NCBI RefSeq assembly: GCF_013283195.1
Contig: NZ_JABEKT010000001.1
Coordinates: forward strand, 2,390,509 to 2,454,508
Length of the DNA: 64,000 nucleotides
From: Ensifer adhaerens
GTDB taxonomy: Bacteria > Pseudomonadota > Alphaproteobacteria > Rhizobiales > Rhizobiaceae
Direction: 5' to 3'
Part shown: piece after piece, positions 13,639 through 22,095 of the stretch
Layout: the number at the start of each line of letters is the position of its first letter
Position numbering within the stretch: position 1 is the stretch's first letter
Position numbers and translations under genes: made by a program
Notes under the pieces: model-generated
The model's database searches: none
Told to the model about the DNA's origin: nothing
What the model saw: only the letters and a program-made list of their open reading frames with translations

Positions 13639-13965
13639 ATGGTCGACCAGCCGGGCTTTGCGGTCCTCATCCGCAATCCCGAAACGAAAGCGGCTATCGG
13701 CGGGCTCTATGCGACGGATGGCTATGGTTGGGCCTTCATCCGCTATCTCGCAATACCGGAAAACCTGCGCGGCCAGGGCTTGGGGCAACGGGTGATCGCG
13801 GAGGCGGAGAAGGTCGCGCGGGACCGCGGCTACATCGGCCTTTGGCTCGATACGTTCGAGTTTCAGGCGCGGCCCTTTTACGAGAAGCTGGGCTTTGAGG
13901 TTTTCGGTCAGTTGGAAGGCGGGCCCGGTGCAATACCGCGTTACTTCCTGAAGAAACGGTTTTAG
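13639..13965 (+). CDS. GNAT family N-acetyltransferase, N-terminus possibly disrupted
   Basis: A 108-residue GNAT protein: GGLYATDGYGWAFIRYLAIPENLRGQGLGQRVI carries the acetyl-CoA loop (R-G-Q-G-L-G), and LWLDTFEFQARPFYEKLGFEVFGQL the C-terminal part. Substrate unknown. Family members usually have about 20 more residues. Here the frame continues upstream with protein-like sequence (VSAIVATLDAYNDAHSG) to a TAA at 13564, without any normal start codon. Either translation begins at ATG 13639 without a clear ribosome binding site, or a one-base change has cut off the original start. It may be a decaying gene. Confidence 0.65.
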   Translation: MVDQPGFAVLIRNPETKAAIGGLYATDGYGWAFIRYLAIPENLRGQGLGQRVIAEAEKVARDRGYIGLWLDTFEFQARPFYEKLGFEVFGQLEGGPGAIPRYFLKKRF

Positions 13966-14159
13966 CTTCGACACCCGCATGCAGATGGCATGCGTCTCGC
14001 GACGCAGACATGGCGCTAACGGTTGGCGATTGGATCGTGTTGGCTGCTGCCAGTGGGACTGAAGAGCCGGCTCGGCCATGCCAGACAGTTGATTGACGCC
14101 ATACGATTTGCTGCCGGCGGCGCCCGGATTTGAGTTGTCGCCCGGACGCCGTAGCGGGT

Positions 14160-15338
14160 CTATTTCATCAGCCCCGCGGCGCGCAAAGCGTCTTCGATGA
14201 TCTTCTGGACGCCGGAGGGGGGTACCTTCCCCGCTCCGGTCTGACGCCGTCTCGCCTGCTCCTCTTCATTCTCGCTGACGAGCGTGCCCGGCATAAGGAT
14301 GTCACCCGTATGGACGAAACCCTCCGACTTCGCGTCCTTCTCATCGTTTGGCCGATGATCAGCAGCAAGGGTCACAAGCCCCCAGAAGCTGGCAATCCGT
14401 AACGTGGAGGATATGCCGGTTTCCAGCATATAGGGGCCCACCTTGCCATAACCATCCGGACCGGCTGTCGCCAACGGCGTGCCGTGGCCCATCCCTTGGA
14501 TGGCATAGGTTTCGATGACCTGTCGTCCATCGGCGTCGCGCCAGACCCGGCGTAGGTAACCTTTTTCAGGCTCGCTGGTGAAGTCGGTCGTTTTGACACC
14601 GTGAAGCCCCGTCCATTGCCGAACGATCGCCTCCATGTTCGACACGTCGACCGTGCCATCGGCGGTGCCGTGCCAGACCGATATCGTCGGCCAGCGTCCC
14701 TTGTGGGGCGATGCCCTGCGAATCAGCGTCTGAAGCTGGGTTTCGCCGGGACCACCATGCCCCCGCATACGGTCGAACGCTTCCGGAATGGATGTTGCCG
14801 TGCCAAAGGGCAATCCTGCGATGATCGCTCCGCCCGCGAAAACCTCGGGGTAGCTCGCCAGCATCACCGATGACATCGCGCCGCCGGCCGAAAGGCCGAC
14901 AATGAAGATGCGGCTTCGGTCCAAATTGTAGGTCGAAACCATGGTCTCGATCATCTCGTGGATCGAGCGGGCTTCACCGGCGTCGCGTCGCGCATCGCCA
15001 GGTTCAAACCAGTTGAAGCAGAGGTTGGCATTGTTGACGCGCTGCTGTTCCGGGAAAAGAAGCGCAAAATCGTATCGATCGGCCAGATTCGACCACCCCG
15101 AGCCCTCGTCATAGGCGGCTGCGTTCTGGGTGCAGCCGTGCAGGACGACCACCAATGGAGCACCCACGGCAAGGTTTTGTGGAACGAACATCCGGGCTTT
15201 GAGCGCTCCAGGGTTGGCGCCCGCTATGGCAAAATCCTTCAGGCGGTCACGGGTGGAATGCGCGTTCACCTGACCGTAGGCGGCTTTGAGTGCGGCAAGG
15301 CGGGCAATGGTGTCCTGCAGATTTCTCATTTCAGGCAT
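14160..15338 (-). CDS. PHB depolymerase family esterase
   Basis: A 392-residue alpha/beta hydrolase of the extracellular PHB depolymerase/LpqC type. The oxyanion block LVVVLHGCTQ is followed by the nucleophile Ser150 in GLSAGGAMS; Asp227 (HGTADGTV) and His285 (GMGHGTPL) complete the likely triad. It could act on polyhydroxybutyrate, other polyesters or esterified phenolics. I see no signal peptide, so it may be cytoplasmic. The charged tail (ENEEEQARRRQTGAGK) is typical of rhizobial members. Convergent with the GNAT gene and divergent from katE. Confidence 0.85.
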   Translation of the reverse strand: MPEMRNLQDTIARLAALKAAYGQVNAHSTRDRLKDFAIAGANPGALKARMFVPQNLAVGAPLVVVLHGCTQNAAAYDEGSGWSNLADRYDFALLFPEQQRVNNANLCFNWFEPGDARRDAGEARSIHEMIETMVSTYNLDRSRIFIVGLSAGGAMSSVMLASYPEVFAGGAIIAGLPFGTATSIPEAFDRMRGHGGPGETQLQTLIRRASPHKGRWPTISVWHGTADGTVDVSNMEAIVRQWTGLHGVKTTDFTSEPEKGYLRRVWRDADGRQVIETYAIQGMGHGTPLATAGPDGYGKVGPYMLETGISSTLRIASFWGLVTLAADHRPNDEKDAKSEGFVHTGDILMPGTLVSENEEEQARRRQTGAGKVPPSGVQKIIEDALRAAGLMK

Positions 15339-15750
15339 CCCTCATGGTGCAACGGCCAAAACGGCGCTAACACCTCCCAACGCATTCACCACGGATTGGT
15401 TGCTGCACTGCACAAAATATTGCCAGCTGACATTAGAATACCAGGAGAACACCTGGCAGCTTTCTATCCGGAACCTTGAAAGCGTTTATTTCAGACGTCG
15501 GGGAACTATCCGTCCGCCGGTGGGTTGCGTCTTCGTGTTCCCGACAACAGCAGATGGAGCTTCGGTGCTCATGCCGGTCGCAGCTTTCGATGCAGAATTC
15601 GGCGGCACGCTCTAACCAATAACGTGTACGCCGGATTTTCACATCAGCGATGCTTGAGATGGGTCGGCGATCTCGCCGCACAAGCCGAATTCTAAACTTG
15701 GCTGTTGCGGGCCGCGGCGAGACATTACGCGCAAGCAAGGATGAAACCTC
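15339..15750. other. Intergenic region upstream of katE
   Basis: A 412-base region between divergent genes. Apart from a candidate EcfG-type promoter at 15502-15526 and a small inverted repeat near 15439-15454 (CCAGG/CCTGG), I see no gene or repeat. Confidence 0.5.
15502..15526 (+). promoter_or_regulatory. Candidate EcfG/RpoE2 promoter for katE
   Basis: GGAAC (15502-15506), 16 bases, then GGTT (15523-15526). This fits the rhizobial general-stress promoter GGAAC-N16-CGTT except for one base. The distance to the katE start, about 215 bases, is long. Known biology supports it: HPII-type catalase genes are controlled by the general stress sigma factor in Sinorhizobium. Confidence 0.4.
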
Positions 15751-17850
15751 ATGGCAAAGAATACCTTTGAAACTCGCAAGGGCGAAGGCGGAGAAACACA
15801 TCAGCAGGTCTCCGAACACAACGAGGATACGGCGGATGCGGCCCATCTGACGACAAATCAAGGCATCCGCATCAGCGATAACCAGAACAGCCTTCGGTCG
15901 GGAGACCGTGGCCCGACGCTTCTGGAGGACTTCGTTCTACGGGAGAAGATCTTTCATTTTGACCACGAGCGCATTCCCGAGCGCATCGTTCATGCCCGAG
16001 GATCCGGTGCTCACGGGTATTTCGAGCTTTTCGAATCCCTCGCCGATATAACCAAAGCTGACCTATTTCAGCGGGCGGGCGAGAAAACACCGCTGTTTGC
16101 CCGCTTTTCGACGGTGGCTGGCGGCGCAGGGTCGGTCGACACGCCAAGAGATGTTCGCGGCTTTGCGGTGAAGTTCTACACCCGGGAAGGCAATTGGGAT
16201 CTGGTCGGTAACAACATCCCCGTCTTTTTCATCCAGGACGCTGTCAAGTTTCCCGATCTTGTTCATGCCGTCAAAATGGAATCCGACCGCGCCTTCCCTC
16301 AAGCCGGCAGCGCTCACGACACCTTTTGGGACTGGGCGTCCCTGATGCCGGAAACGACCCACATGCTGATGTGGGCTATGTCCGACCGTACCATTCCGCG
16401 CTCATTGCGCATGATGGAAGGTTTCGGAATCCATACCTTCCGTCTGGTCAGCGCCGAAGGCAAATCGACTTTCGTCAAGTTCCACTGGAAGCCGAAGCTC
16501 GGCATTCAATCGACCGTGTGGGATGAGGCCCTGAAGCTGCAGGCTGCTGACAACGACTATCATCGCCGCGACCTTTGGGAAGCCATTGCGACCGGCAACT
16601 TTCCCGAATGGGAACTCGGGTTGCAGCTGTTCGACCAGGAATTTGCCGACGCTCAGCCCTATGACGTGCTCGATGCGACAAAGCTCATTCCAGAAGAGCT
16701 GATCCCGATCCGGATTGTCGGTCGCATGGTTCTGGACCGAAACCCCGACAACTTCTTCGCAGAGACCGAGCAGGTCGCTTTCTGCCCAGCCAACATCGTG
16801 CCGGGGGTGGATTTTTCCAACGATCCTCTCCTGCAGGGTCGCTTGTTCAGTTATCTCGACACGCAGAAATCCAGGCTTGGAACGGCGAATTTTCATCAGA
16901 TCCCGATCAATGCGCCCAAATGTCCCGTAATGAATTTTCAGCGCGACGGACAGATGCAGATGAACGTCCCGAAGGGGCGCGCGAACTATGAGCCCAACAG
17001 TCTTGCCGAGCACGGCGAAGCTGGTGGCCCGCGCGAGTGCCCGAGGACGGGGTTCAGCACATCGGAAGGCCGAGTCGACCTGCACGAACAGGGGGGCAAG
17101 TTACGCGCACGCGGTGAGCTTTTTGCCGATCATTACAGCCAGGCCCGATTGTTCTGGATATCGCAACAGCCGACCGAGCAGGCCCATATCGCCTCGTCAT
17201 TCGTTTTTGAGTTGTCCAAGGTCCAACTTGCGCAAGTTCCTCCACGCATGCTCGCCAACCTGCGCAATGTCGACGAGGATCTGGCCATGCGTGTGGCCGA
17301 TGGTCTCGGTCTGGTGCTGCCGGACAAGAGCCCCACAGCGCGGGAACCTTTCGCCATGGAGCCTTCACCGGCGCTGAGTATCCATGCGAACATGAAGGCT
17401 CTCCTCACCGGCCGTAAAGTCGGAATCCTGATCGCTGATGGCACAGATGCAGCAGAGTTGAAGGAGATTGTGGCGGCGGTCGAGAAAGCGGGAGGCACTG
17501 CCTTCCTTGTTTCACCGAGGATAGGTGGAGCCAGGCTCTCCGATGAGAACATCATGAAGGCGGACGGGCAATTGGCTGGATCCCCGTCGCAGCTCTTCGA
17601 CGCTGTTGCCCTCGTCCTCTCGAATGCTTCTGCCATCGATCTCGCCAAGCAGGCAGCTGCAGTTCAATGGGTTATGGATGCATTTGGCCACTTGAAGGCA
17701 ATAGGCTCAAGCGAAACATCGAAGCCTCTGCTGGATAAGGCGGGCGTGGCGCCGGATGCTGGCATTGTTGGATTGGTGGGCACGAGTTTTGTCGAGGCCG
17801 CAGCGACGCGGTATTGGGATCGTGAGCCGAAGGTCCGCGCGCTGGCGTAG
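15751..17850 (+). CDS. katE: Large-subunit catalase HPII (KatE/KatC type)
   Basis: A monofunctional heme catalase that turns hydrogen peroxide into water and oxygen. At 699 residues it is a large-subunit (clade II) enzyme. Seen: the distal histidine His81 in [13 protein letters not shown], the [14 protein letters not shown] block with the conserved asparagine, and the proximal heme tyrosine Tyr368 in RLFSYLDTQ. From about residue 575 there is a DJ-1/PfpI-like C-terminal domain ([17 protein letters not shown]), characteristic of this clade. ATG 15751 follows AAGGA at 15738-15742. In Sinorhizobium the equivalent KatC protects stationary-phase and stressed cells. The base composition seems a little less GC-rich than nearby core genes. 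Confidence 0.96.
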   Translation: MAKNTFETRKGEGGETHQQVSEHNEDTADAAHLTTNQGIRISDNQNSLRSGDRGPTLLEDFVLREKIFHFDHERIPERIVHARGSGAHGYFELFESLADITKADLFQRAGEKTPLFARFSTVAGGAGSVDTPRDVRGFAVKFYTREGNWDLVGNNIPVFFIQDAVKFPDLVHAVKMESDRAFPQAGSAHDTFWDWASLMPETTHMLMWAMSDRTIPRSLRMMEGFGIHTFRLVSAEGKSTFVKFHWKPKLGIQSTVWDEALKLQAADNDYHRRDLWEAIATGNFPEWELGLQLFDQEFADAQPYDVLDATKLIPEELIPIRIVGRMVLDRNPDNFFAETEQVAFCPANIVPGVDFSNDPLLQGRLFSYLDTQKSRLGTANFHQIPINAPKCPVMNFQRDGQMQMNVPKGRANYEPNSLAEHGEAGGPRECPRTGFSTSEGRVDLHEQGGKLRARGELFADHYSQARLFWISQQPTEQAHIASSFVFELSKVQLAQVPPRMLANLRNVDEDLAMRVADGLGLVLPDKSPTAREPFAMEPSPALSIHANMKALLTGRKVGILIADGTDAAELKEIVAAVEKAGGTAFLVSPRIGGARLSDENIMKADGQLAGSPSQLFDAVALVLSNASAIDLAKQAAAVQWVMDAFGHLKAIGSSETSKPLLDKAGVAPDAGIVGLVGTSFVEAAATRYWDREPKVRALA

Positions 17851-17909
17851 CTTCTAACGCCATCAGCCGTTCTCTTGGGCCGGACCAATCATCGGCCTTC
17901 CCGGTTGCC

Positions 17910-17943
17910 AAAGCCCCCGCTCGTGTCGCCATGCGGGTGCTTT
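17910..17943 (+). terminator. Probable terminator of katE
   Basis: AAAGCCCCCGC (17910-17920) pairs with GCGGGTGCTTT (17933-17943) with one mismatch, followed by GTTCTT. It lies 60 bases after the katE stop. Confidence 0.5.
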
Positions 17944-18069
17944 GTTCTTCAACGACTGCCGCCGGCATCACCGGTTCGGTTGATCGGAGCGTGGGAGATC
18001 GCACCCGTGCAACCGAAGCCGTTTTGGCGAAATGCCCATTTCTATGGCATTTCCGTCTGCTTCGCCGGA

Positions 18070-18198
18070 TTACTTCGGTGCGACGATGCCCTGGTAATAG
18101 TCGCCGTCGCCGCCCACATAACCCACACCCAGACTACCCGTGGTTTGCGCACAGGCAGACAGGGTGGTGAGAACGAGTAGCAACATCGCGGTTTTCAT
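18070..18198 (-). CDS. Small (42-residue) predicted lipoprotein
   Basis: A very short gene: 42 residues beginning MKTAMLLLVLTTLSACAQTT. The N-terminus is a classical lipoprotein signal, with Lys2, a hydrophobic core and the lipobox L-S-A-C with Cys16, so the mature peptide would be only 27 residues, lipid-anchored and rich in glycine and tyrosine (GYVGGDGDYYQG). AAGGAGC lies a few bases before ATG 18198. The minus strand upstream carries a MerR-type promoter with a perfect 18-bp palindrome, which supports a real, regulated gene. Function unknown; it recalls entericidin-like and other small stress lipoproteins in size only. Confidence 0.72.
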   Translation of the reverse strand: MKTAMLLLVLTTLSACAQTTGSLGVGYVGGDGDYYQGIVAPK

Positions 18199-18277
18199 AG
18201 GCTTTTGCTCCTTCAGCGTCGTTTGACATTCGGCCGTGCGCTACCGCCGAAGCGACGCATGACGATTTGACCCAGCA

Positions 18278-18308
18278 ATTCTATGATACTCCATGGAGTA
18301 TCTATCAA
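18278..18308 (-). promoter_or_regulatory. MerR-type promoter: palindrome in a 19-bp spacer
   Basis: On the minus strand TTGATA (18308-18303) and TAGAAT (18283-18278) are 19 bases apart, and the spacer contains a perfect 18-bp palindrome, GATACTCCATGGAGTATC (18285-18302). An over-long spacer with a centred dyad operator is the hallmark of promoters activated by MerR-family regulators. It would start transcription about 73 bases before the small lipoprotein gene. No MerR-type activator gene is adjacent. Confidence 0.7.
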
Positions 18309-18495
18309 GGGCGTTGATTGTTAAAAGCTAATTTGTGCCTGTCTGTGATGTTTTCAACGCCTGCGCGTACTGCAATGGCACATTTTTGGGCGCGGCTCGG
18401 TGTCACAGCTCTTGCTGAAGGGCGCACGATACAAACGATACGCTGTCTCTGGCCGTTAGAGTTAAGCCAGCCCCCGGAGAGACCGAGACGAAATC

Positions 18496-18738
18496 TCACG
18501 TCGACAGATGCTTGCCCGATTGCTCCCGCTCTCGCCAGTAGCGCAGCCTGAGGCGTGGCGCCATCAGCCAGGCGATGAAGGGCGTCAGGATGAAACACGT
18601 GACGACCACGACAGGCAGAGCGTATTTGGCGTTGTCGGCCAGCGCCGGGATGGAGAGAACGATTACAACACCGATGCCGAAGAGCACCGCGTTGATCATC
18701 AGCCCAACCATGATGGCAAGCTGCAGGCGTACGGACAT
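18496..18738 (-). CDS. Small two-helix membrane protein
   Basis: An 80-residue protein with two hydrophobic helices (about residues 7-32 and 38-60) and a basic, cytoplasm-like tail (APRLRLRYWREREQ). I do not recognise a named family. GGAGG lies a few bases before ATG 18738. Upstream on the same strand is an EcfG-like promoter about 30 bases from the start codon, so it is probably a general-stress gene like many small membrane proteins in rhizobia. Confidence 0.75.
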   Translation of the reverse strand: MSVRLQLAIMVGLMINAVLFGIGVVIVLSIPALADNAKYALPVVVVTCFILTPFIAWLMAPRLRLRYWREREQSGKHLST

Positions 18739-18768
18739 GTCGGCCTCCGTTTAAAACCACCGAGCGAG

Positions 18769-18793
18769 AACGCTGACTTTTTCGAATGGTTCT
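18769..18793 (-). promoter_or_regulatory. EcfG/RpoE2-like promoter of the small membrane protein
   Basis: On the minus strand AGAAC (18793-18789), 16 bases, then CGTT (18772-18769). This matches GGAAC-N16-CGTT with one mismatch at the first base. The expected transcript start lies only about 20-25 bases before the start codon at 18738. Confidence 0.5.
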
Positions 18794-18992
18794 GAAATCG
18801 GGATTGTAGCAGAAACCGTCCACGCGCGAAATGAGAGCACAAACCGGTCGCCGTTCGCTTTCGGCCTGTCGTTTCGGCGCGGCTGCCCTATGCTTGTCCT
18901 CAAGCGACCGACTACCCAAATGGATTGGGACATGTGAGCTGTATGGCCCCACCCTGATCCGCTGCCGATCGCTTCAGTCTGAAGGAGTCCGC

Positions 18993-19913
18993 ATGCCGAG
19001 CAACCCATACGAAACCCTTGGTGTCAGCCGGGACGCCACGCAGAAAGACATTCAGAGCGCCTACCGCAAGCTCGCCAAGAAACTTCATCCTGATCTCAAT
19101 CCCGGAGACAAGGGAGCGGAGGAGCGTTTCAAGGCGGTATCGGCTGCCTATGCGCTTTTGAGCGACGAGGAGAAGCGCGGCAAGTTCGATCGCGGCGAGA
19201 TCGACGAGACCGGCGCGGAGACGGCGCCGCGCAACTTCTACCGCGACTTTGCCGGCGCCGGCGGCACCGCCGGGCGTTATGAAAGCGCCCACGGATTTCA
19301 GGATTTCGGCGACAAGGACGATATCTTCTCCAGCTTCTTTTCTCGTCGTGGTCGGGGTCAGCAATCCATGCGCGGGCAGGATTTACATTTTTCCATGGAG
19401 ATCGATCTGCTTGAGGCGGTCAATGGCGCCAAGAAGCAGATCAGCCTGCCGGGTGGCGGGCCGGCCCTTGATCTGACGATCCCGCCGGGCACGCGCGATG
19501 GGCAGACGCTGCGCCTGCGTGGCAAGGGTGAGCCTGGCCACAACGGCGCCGCCGCCGGCGACGCGCTGATCGACATCCGTGTGCGGCCGCATCCGCTGTT
19601 CCAGGTGGACGGTGAGGATGTCCGCTACGATATCCCTATTTCGCTCAGCGAAGCGGTGCTTGGCGGCAAGATCCGCGTTCCAACGATGGATGGGGCTGTC
19701 AATGTCACCATCCCGCCGCACTCCAATACCGGCAAGGTCTTGCGGCTGAAGGGCAAGGGCATGCGCAAGCCGGGTGGCGGCCACGGCGATGCCTATGTGA
19801 CGCTGAAGATCACGCTTGCGCCGCATGCCGATCCGTCGCTCGCTGCCTTCGTTGAAGGATGGGCAGCCGGCAAGGCAGAGGATCCCCGCAAGAACCTGGG
19901 AGGCAACGCATGA
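18993..19913 (+). CDS. cbpA: DnaJ-family co-chaperone CbpA
   Basis: A 306-residue class B J-domain protein that stimulates DnaK; E. coli CbpA also binds DNA. The J domain covers residues 1-70 with the essential HPD at 32-34 (KKLHPDLNPG). A glycine/phenylalanine-rich linker follows (NFYRDFAGAGG, DIFSSFFSRRG), then the C-terminal substrate-binding domains (LTIPPGTRDGQTLRLRGKG and NVTIPPHSNTGKVLRLKGKG). No zinc-finger domain is present, which separates it from DnaJ. ATG 18993 has AAGGAG at 18982-18987. It overlaps cbpM by four bases and forms one transcription unit with it. Confidence 0.93.
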   Translation: MPSNPYETLGVSRDATQKDIQSAYRKLAKKLHPDLNPGDKGAEERFKAVSAAYALLSDEEKRGKFDRGEIDETGAETAPRNFYRDFAGAGGTAGRYESAHGFQDFGDKDDIFSSFFSRRGRGQQSMRGQDLHFSMEIDLLEAVNGAKKQISLPGGGPALDLTIPPGTRDGQTLRLRGKGEPGHNGAAAGDALIDIRVRPHPLFQVDGEDVRYDIPISLSEAVLGGKIRVPTMDGAVNVTIPPHSNTGKVLRLKGKGMRKPGGGHGDAYVTLKITLAPHADPSLAAFVEGWAAGKAEDPRKNLGGNA

Positions 19914-20224
19914 ACGATAGCGAGTTTTGCGAACACCTCGAAATCGAGGTCACGGTGCTCCAAGTCTGGGTCGAACAGCGTTGGCTGGTGCCGCGCCGGG
20001 AAGACAGCGGCTGGATCTTCGAAGAGGATGATCTTGCCCGCGCCCGCCTGATCCAGGACCTGACCGGCCCCATGGGGGTCAACAACGACGGCGTCGACGT
20101 CGCCATGCAACTTCTCGATCAGATCCACGGCCTGCGCGGCCGATTGCGCGCTTTGATGACGGCGATCCGCAGTCAGGATCCTGATGTTCAGAGGCTTATC
20201 CTGTCTCGCGTGGACGACGAATAA
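19910..20224 (+). CDS. cbpM: Chaperone modulator CbpM
   Basis: A 104-residue MerR_2/CbpM family protein, beginning MNDSEFCEHLEIEV. CbpM binds the J domain of CbpA and blocks both its co-chaperone and its DNA-binding activity. The N-terminal half resembles the MerR helix-turn-helix (VTVLQVWVEQRWLVP, FEEDDLARARLIQDL), followed by a helical dimerisation region (LLDQIHGLRGRLRALMTAI). ATG 19910 overlaps the cbpA stop (ATGA), the usual coupled arrangement. It is the partner of the upstream gene, not a likely activator for the MerR-type promoter nearby. Confidence 0.9.
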   Translation: MNDSEFCEHLEIEVTVLQVWVEQRWLVPRREDSGWIFEEDDLARARLIQDLTGPMGVNNDGVDVAMQLLDQIHGLRGRLRALMTAIRSQDPDVQRLILSRVDDE

Positions 20225-20626
20225 TCGACTGCGACCACCGGAATTGCGGCAATTCCAAAGCTTTCGCCAGAAGCAGGGTGTTGGCGAACTCGAGCAGTCG
20301 TAGTCGTTGCGCATCATGGCGCCCATGGCTTGCATCCGTTTGACAAACTGCGACGCATCCGGCGCAAACGGTCTTGTTCGCAACGGACATCGGTGTCCCT
20401 TCACCTTTACGGCCATGCCGGCGTCCGCCGCCTTCTGTATTACCACTATCTCCGGATTAAAATCCGCATTGGCATCGTGTGCGGTCACGATCACCAGTCG
20501 CCTGGCCACATATGGCGCTGCCATTTCCGGCAATCGTTAGGATTTGACTAAAAGGCGGCTGCCAGTTTTCACCGGGCTTCAAGTGAAATCGCGCAAAACG
20601 GAAAGGATTGACAACAACGAAGGCAG
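20225..20626. other. Non-coding region after cbpM
   Basis: About 400 bases with only doubtful reading frames on either strand. None shows a recognisable domain or a good ribosome binding site. It may hold the promoter of the small gene at 20627; a TTGACA hexamer at 20608-20613 is too close to serve it unless the start lies further down. Confidence 0.4.
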
Positions 20627-20995
20627 GTGAAGACCTTGGTACAGGTCGTTACGGTATCCGCGACTACAGCGGCCTATGCGGCAGAAGCCGTCAAGCCGAA
20701 GGCGCGCGTGTCCGGCGATGGCCCGGCGGACGAGGCGATCACCTTGCTTTCGCCTCGCCGTTCCAGTGAGCCGGCGATCACGCCTGCTTCCGTCCCGAAG
20801 ATGAAGGGTGCGCTTCCGCTATCGTTGATGCTGATGAGCGCCGATGGCCGTCTGCCTCAGCAGACCGAGGCCGAAACCTTGCGTCGTTATCTCGAATACA
20901 TGCGCGAGGACGACGACGCGTCGCAAGACCACGAAAGCGAAAGCCGGCAGGAGGACCCTGCCGGCGATGACGATGAGAGCGGCGCCGCCGCCTGA
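20627..20995 (+). CDS. Hypothetical protein
   Basis: A 122-residue reading frame with a GTG start preceded by AAGGCAG. I do not recognise it. The middle block PLSLMLMSADGRLPQQTEAETLRRYLEYMREDDD looks like a genuine helix-forming segment, and the tail is strongly acidic (DDDESGAAA). There are no membrane segments. It is convergent with the copper gene, whose stop codon lies 28 bases further on. Moderately likely to be real. Confidence 0.5.
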   Translation: MKTLVQVVTVSATTAAYAAEAVKPKARVSGDGPADEAITLLSPRRSSEPAITPASVPKMKGALPLSLMLMSADGRLPQQTEAETLRRYLEYMREDDDASQDHESESRQEDPAGDDDESGAAA

Positions 20996-21023
20996 GGCAA
21001 CGCAGTTCGTCTTGTCGGGTCGT

Positions 21024-22001
21024 TCAGTGGTGCGAGTGACCGCCGGTTGCGGCAGCACCACCGCCCGCCGTTCCCACGGCAAGCTTGGCATCGACCTTGC
21101 CGGCCTTCTCGAAGACCAGTGTCACCGGCACCGTTTCGCCTTCGGCAAACGGTTTCGACACCTGCATGAACATCAGATGCAGGCCGCCAGCCTTGAGTTC
21201 GACCGTTTCGCCAGCGGGGATGACGACACCGTCGTCGAGTTTGCGCATCTTCATCACATCGTTTTCCATCGCCATTTCATGGATTTCGACACGGCCCGCG
21301 ACCGGGCTTTCGACTGCCACGAGGCGATCATCGGCACCGCCACCGTTCTTGATCGTCAGGAAGCCACCGCCGACCTTGGCGCCGGGCAGCATCGCCTTGG
21401 CTGCGCCGCCTGAAATTTCGAGGTCGCCCAGCTTGATTGGCCCGTCAGCGGCCATATGGCCGGCGTGCTCGTCGCCGCCAGTGGTCAACTTCACCGTCAC
21501 TGTAGGAGCTGGGCTCTTCAGATCGTGTGCACTCTGCCCCTCAGCCGCAACCTGGTCCCAGACCACCTTGCCGTCCGTGCCGCACAACTGCACGGTCGGG
21601 AAAGCAAGCACCGTTTCCTTGTCAAAGCCCGAGACCTTACCCTTGACCACGAAGGTGTCGTAGAATTCGTCGGGCAGATTGCCACCCTTCCAGCGGATTT
21701 CGACCGGGCCGGACGAAACCTTGTCACCGTGATTGTCATAGGTTTTCTTGTAGTCGCCCTTGATGATTTCCAGCTCCCAGCCGGGCTTCGGCTGTGGCTT
21801 GGCGAAGACGAAGCCTTCGGGCAGCTTCACCTGCACTTCTGTCGTTGCCTTGCCGTCGCAGCCATGCGGGACTTGCAGCACCGCCTTGAAGCTCTTTTCG
21901 GCTTGGGCGGTGTCGTTTTCAAATGTCGCGTGGGCGTGAGCGATGCCGGCGGTCGTGAGCGCGAGGCCGAGGGTAAGCACAGTCAGTCTGGTCGTGTTCA
22001 T
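21024..22001 (-). CDS. YcnI-PCu(A)C fusion, periplasmic copper-binding protein
   Basis: A 325-residue secreted protein joining two copper domains. After a signal peptide (MNTTRLTVLTLGLALTTAG, cleaved near AHA/HATF) the mature chain would begin with His24, as in YcnI/DUF1775 proteins, which bind copper with the N-terminal histidine. From about residue 185 a PCu(A)C domain follows with its H-(x)-M...H-x-M set: His241, Met243, His275 and Met277. A His-rich tail (GGHSHH) ends it. PCu(A)C proteins deliver copper to the Cu(A) site of cytochrome oxidase. AGGAGA precedes ATG 22001. It probably forms one unit with the DUF2946 gene upstream. Confidence 0.92.
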   Translation of the reverse strand: MNTTRLTVLTLGLALTTAGIAHAHATFENDTAQAEKSFKAVLQVPHGCDGKATTEVQVKLPEGFVFAKPQPKPGWELEIIKGDYKKTYDNHGDKVSSGPVEIRWKGGNLPDEFYDTFVVKGKVSGFDKETVLAFPTVQLCGTDGKVVWDQVAAEGQSAHDLKSPAPTVTVKLTTGGDEHAGHMAADGPIKLGDLEISGGAAKAMLPGAKVGGGFLTIKNGGGADDRLVAVESPVAGRVEIHEMAMENDVMKMRKLDDGVVIPAGETVELKAGGLHLMFMQVSKPFAEGETVPVTLVFEKAGKVDAKLAVGTAGGGAAATGGHSHH

Positions 22002-22095
22002 GTCGTAATCTCCTGACCACGGGCCGGTGGGAGCCCGGTCCTGCCGTGGTCGATGCCGCCAACGCGGCGCATTGAATTGAATGCGTTTGGAAGCG

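Noticed and set aside
19793-20533. A 246-residue minus-strand frame reaching from the gap into cbpM and cbpA
   Set aside because: The part in the gap is weakly protein-like, but most of it is antisense to cbpM; no domain is recognised.
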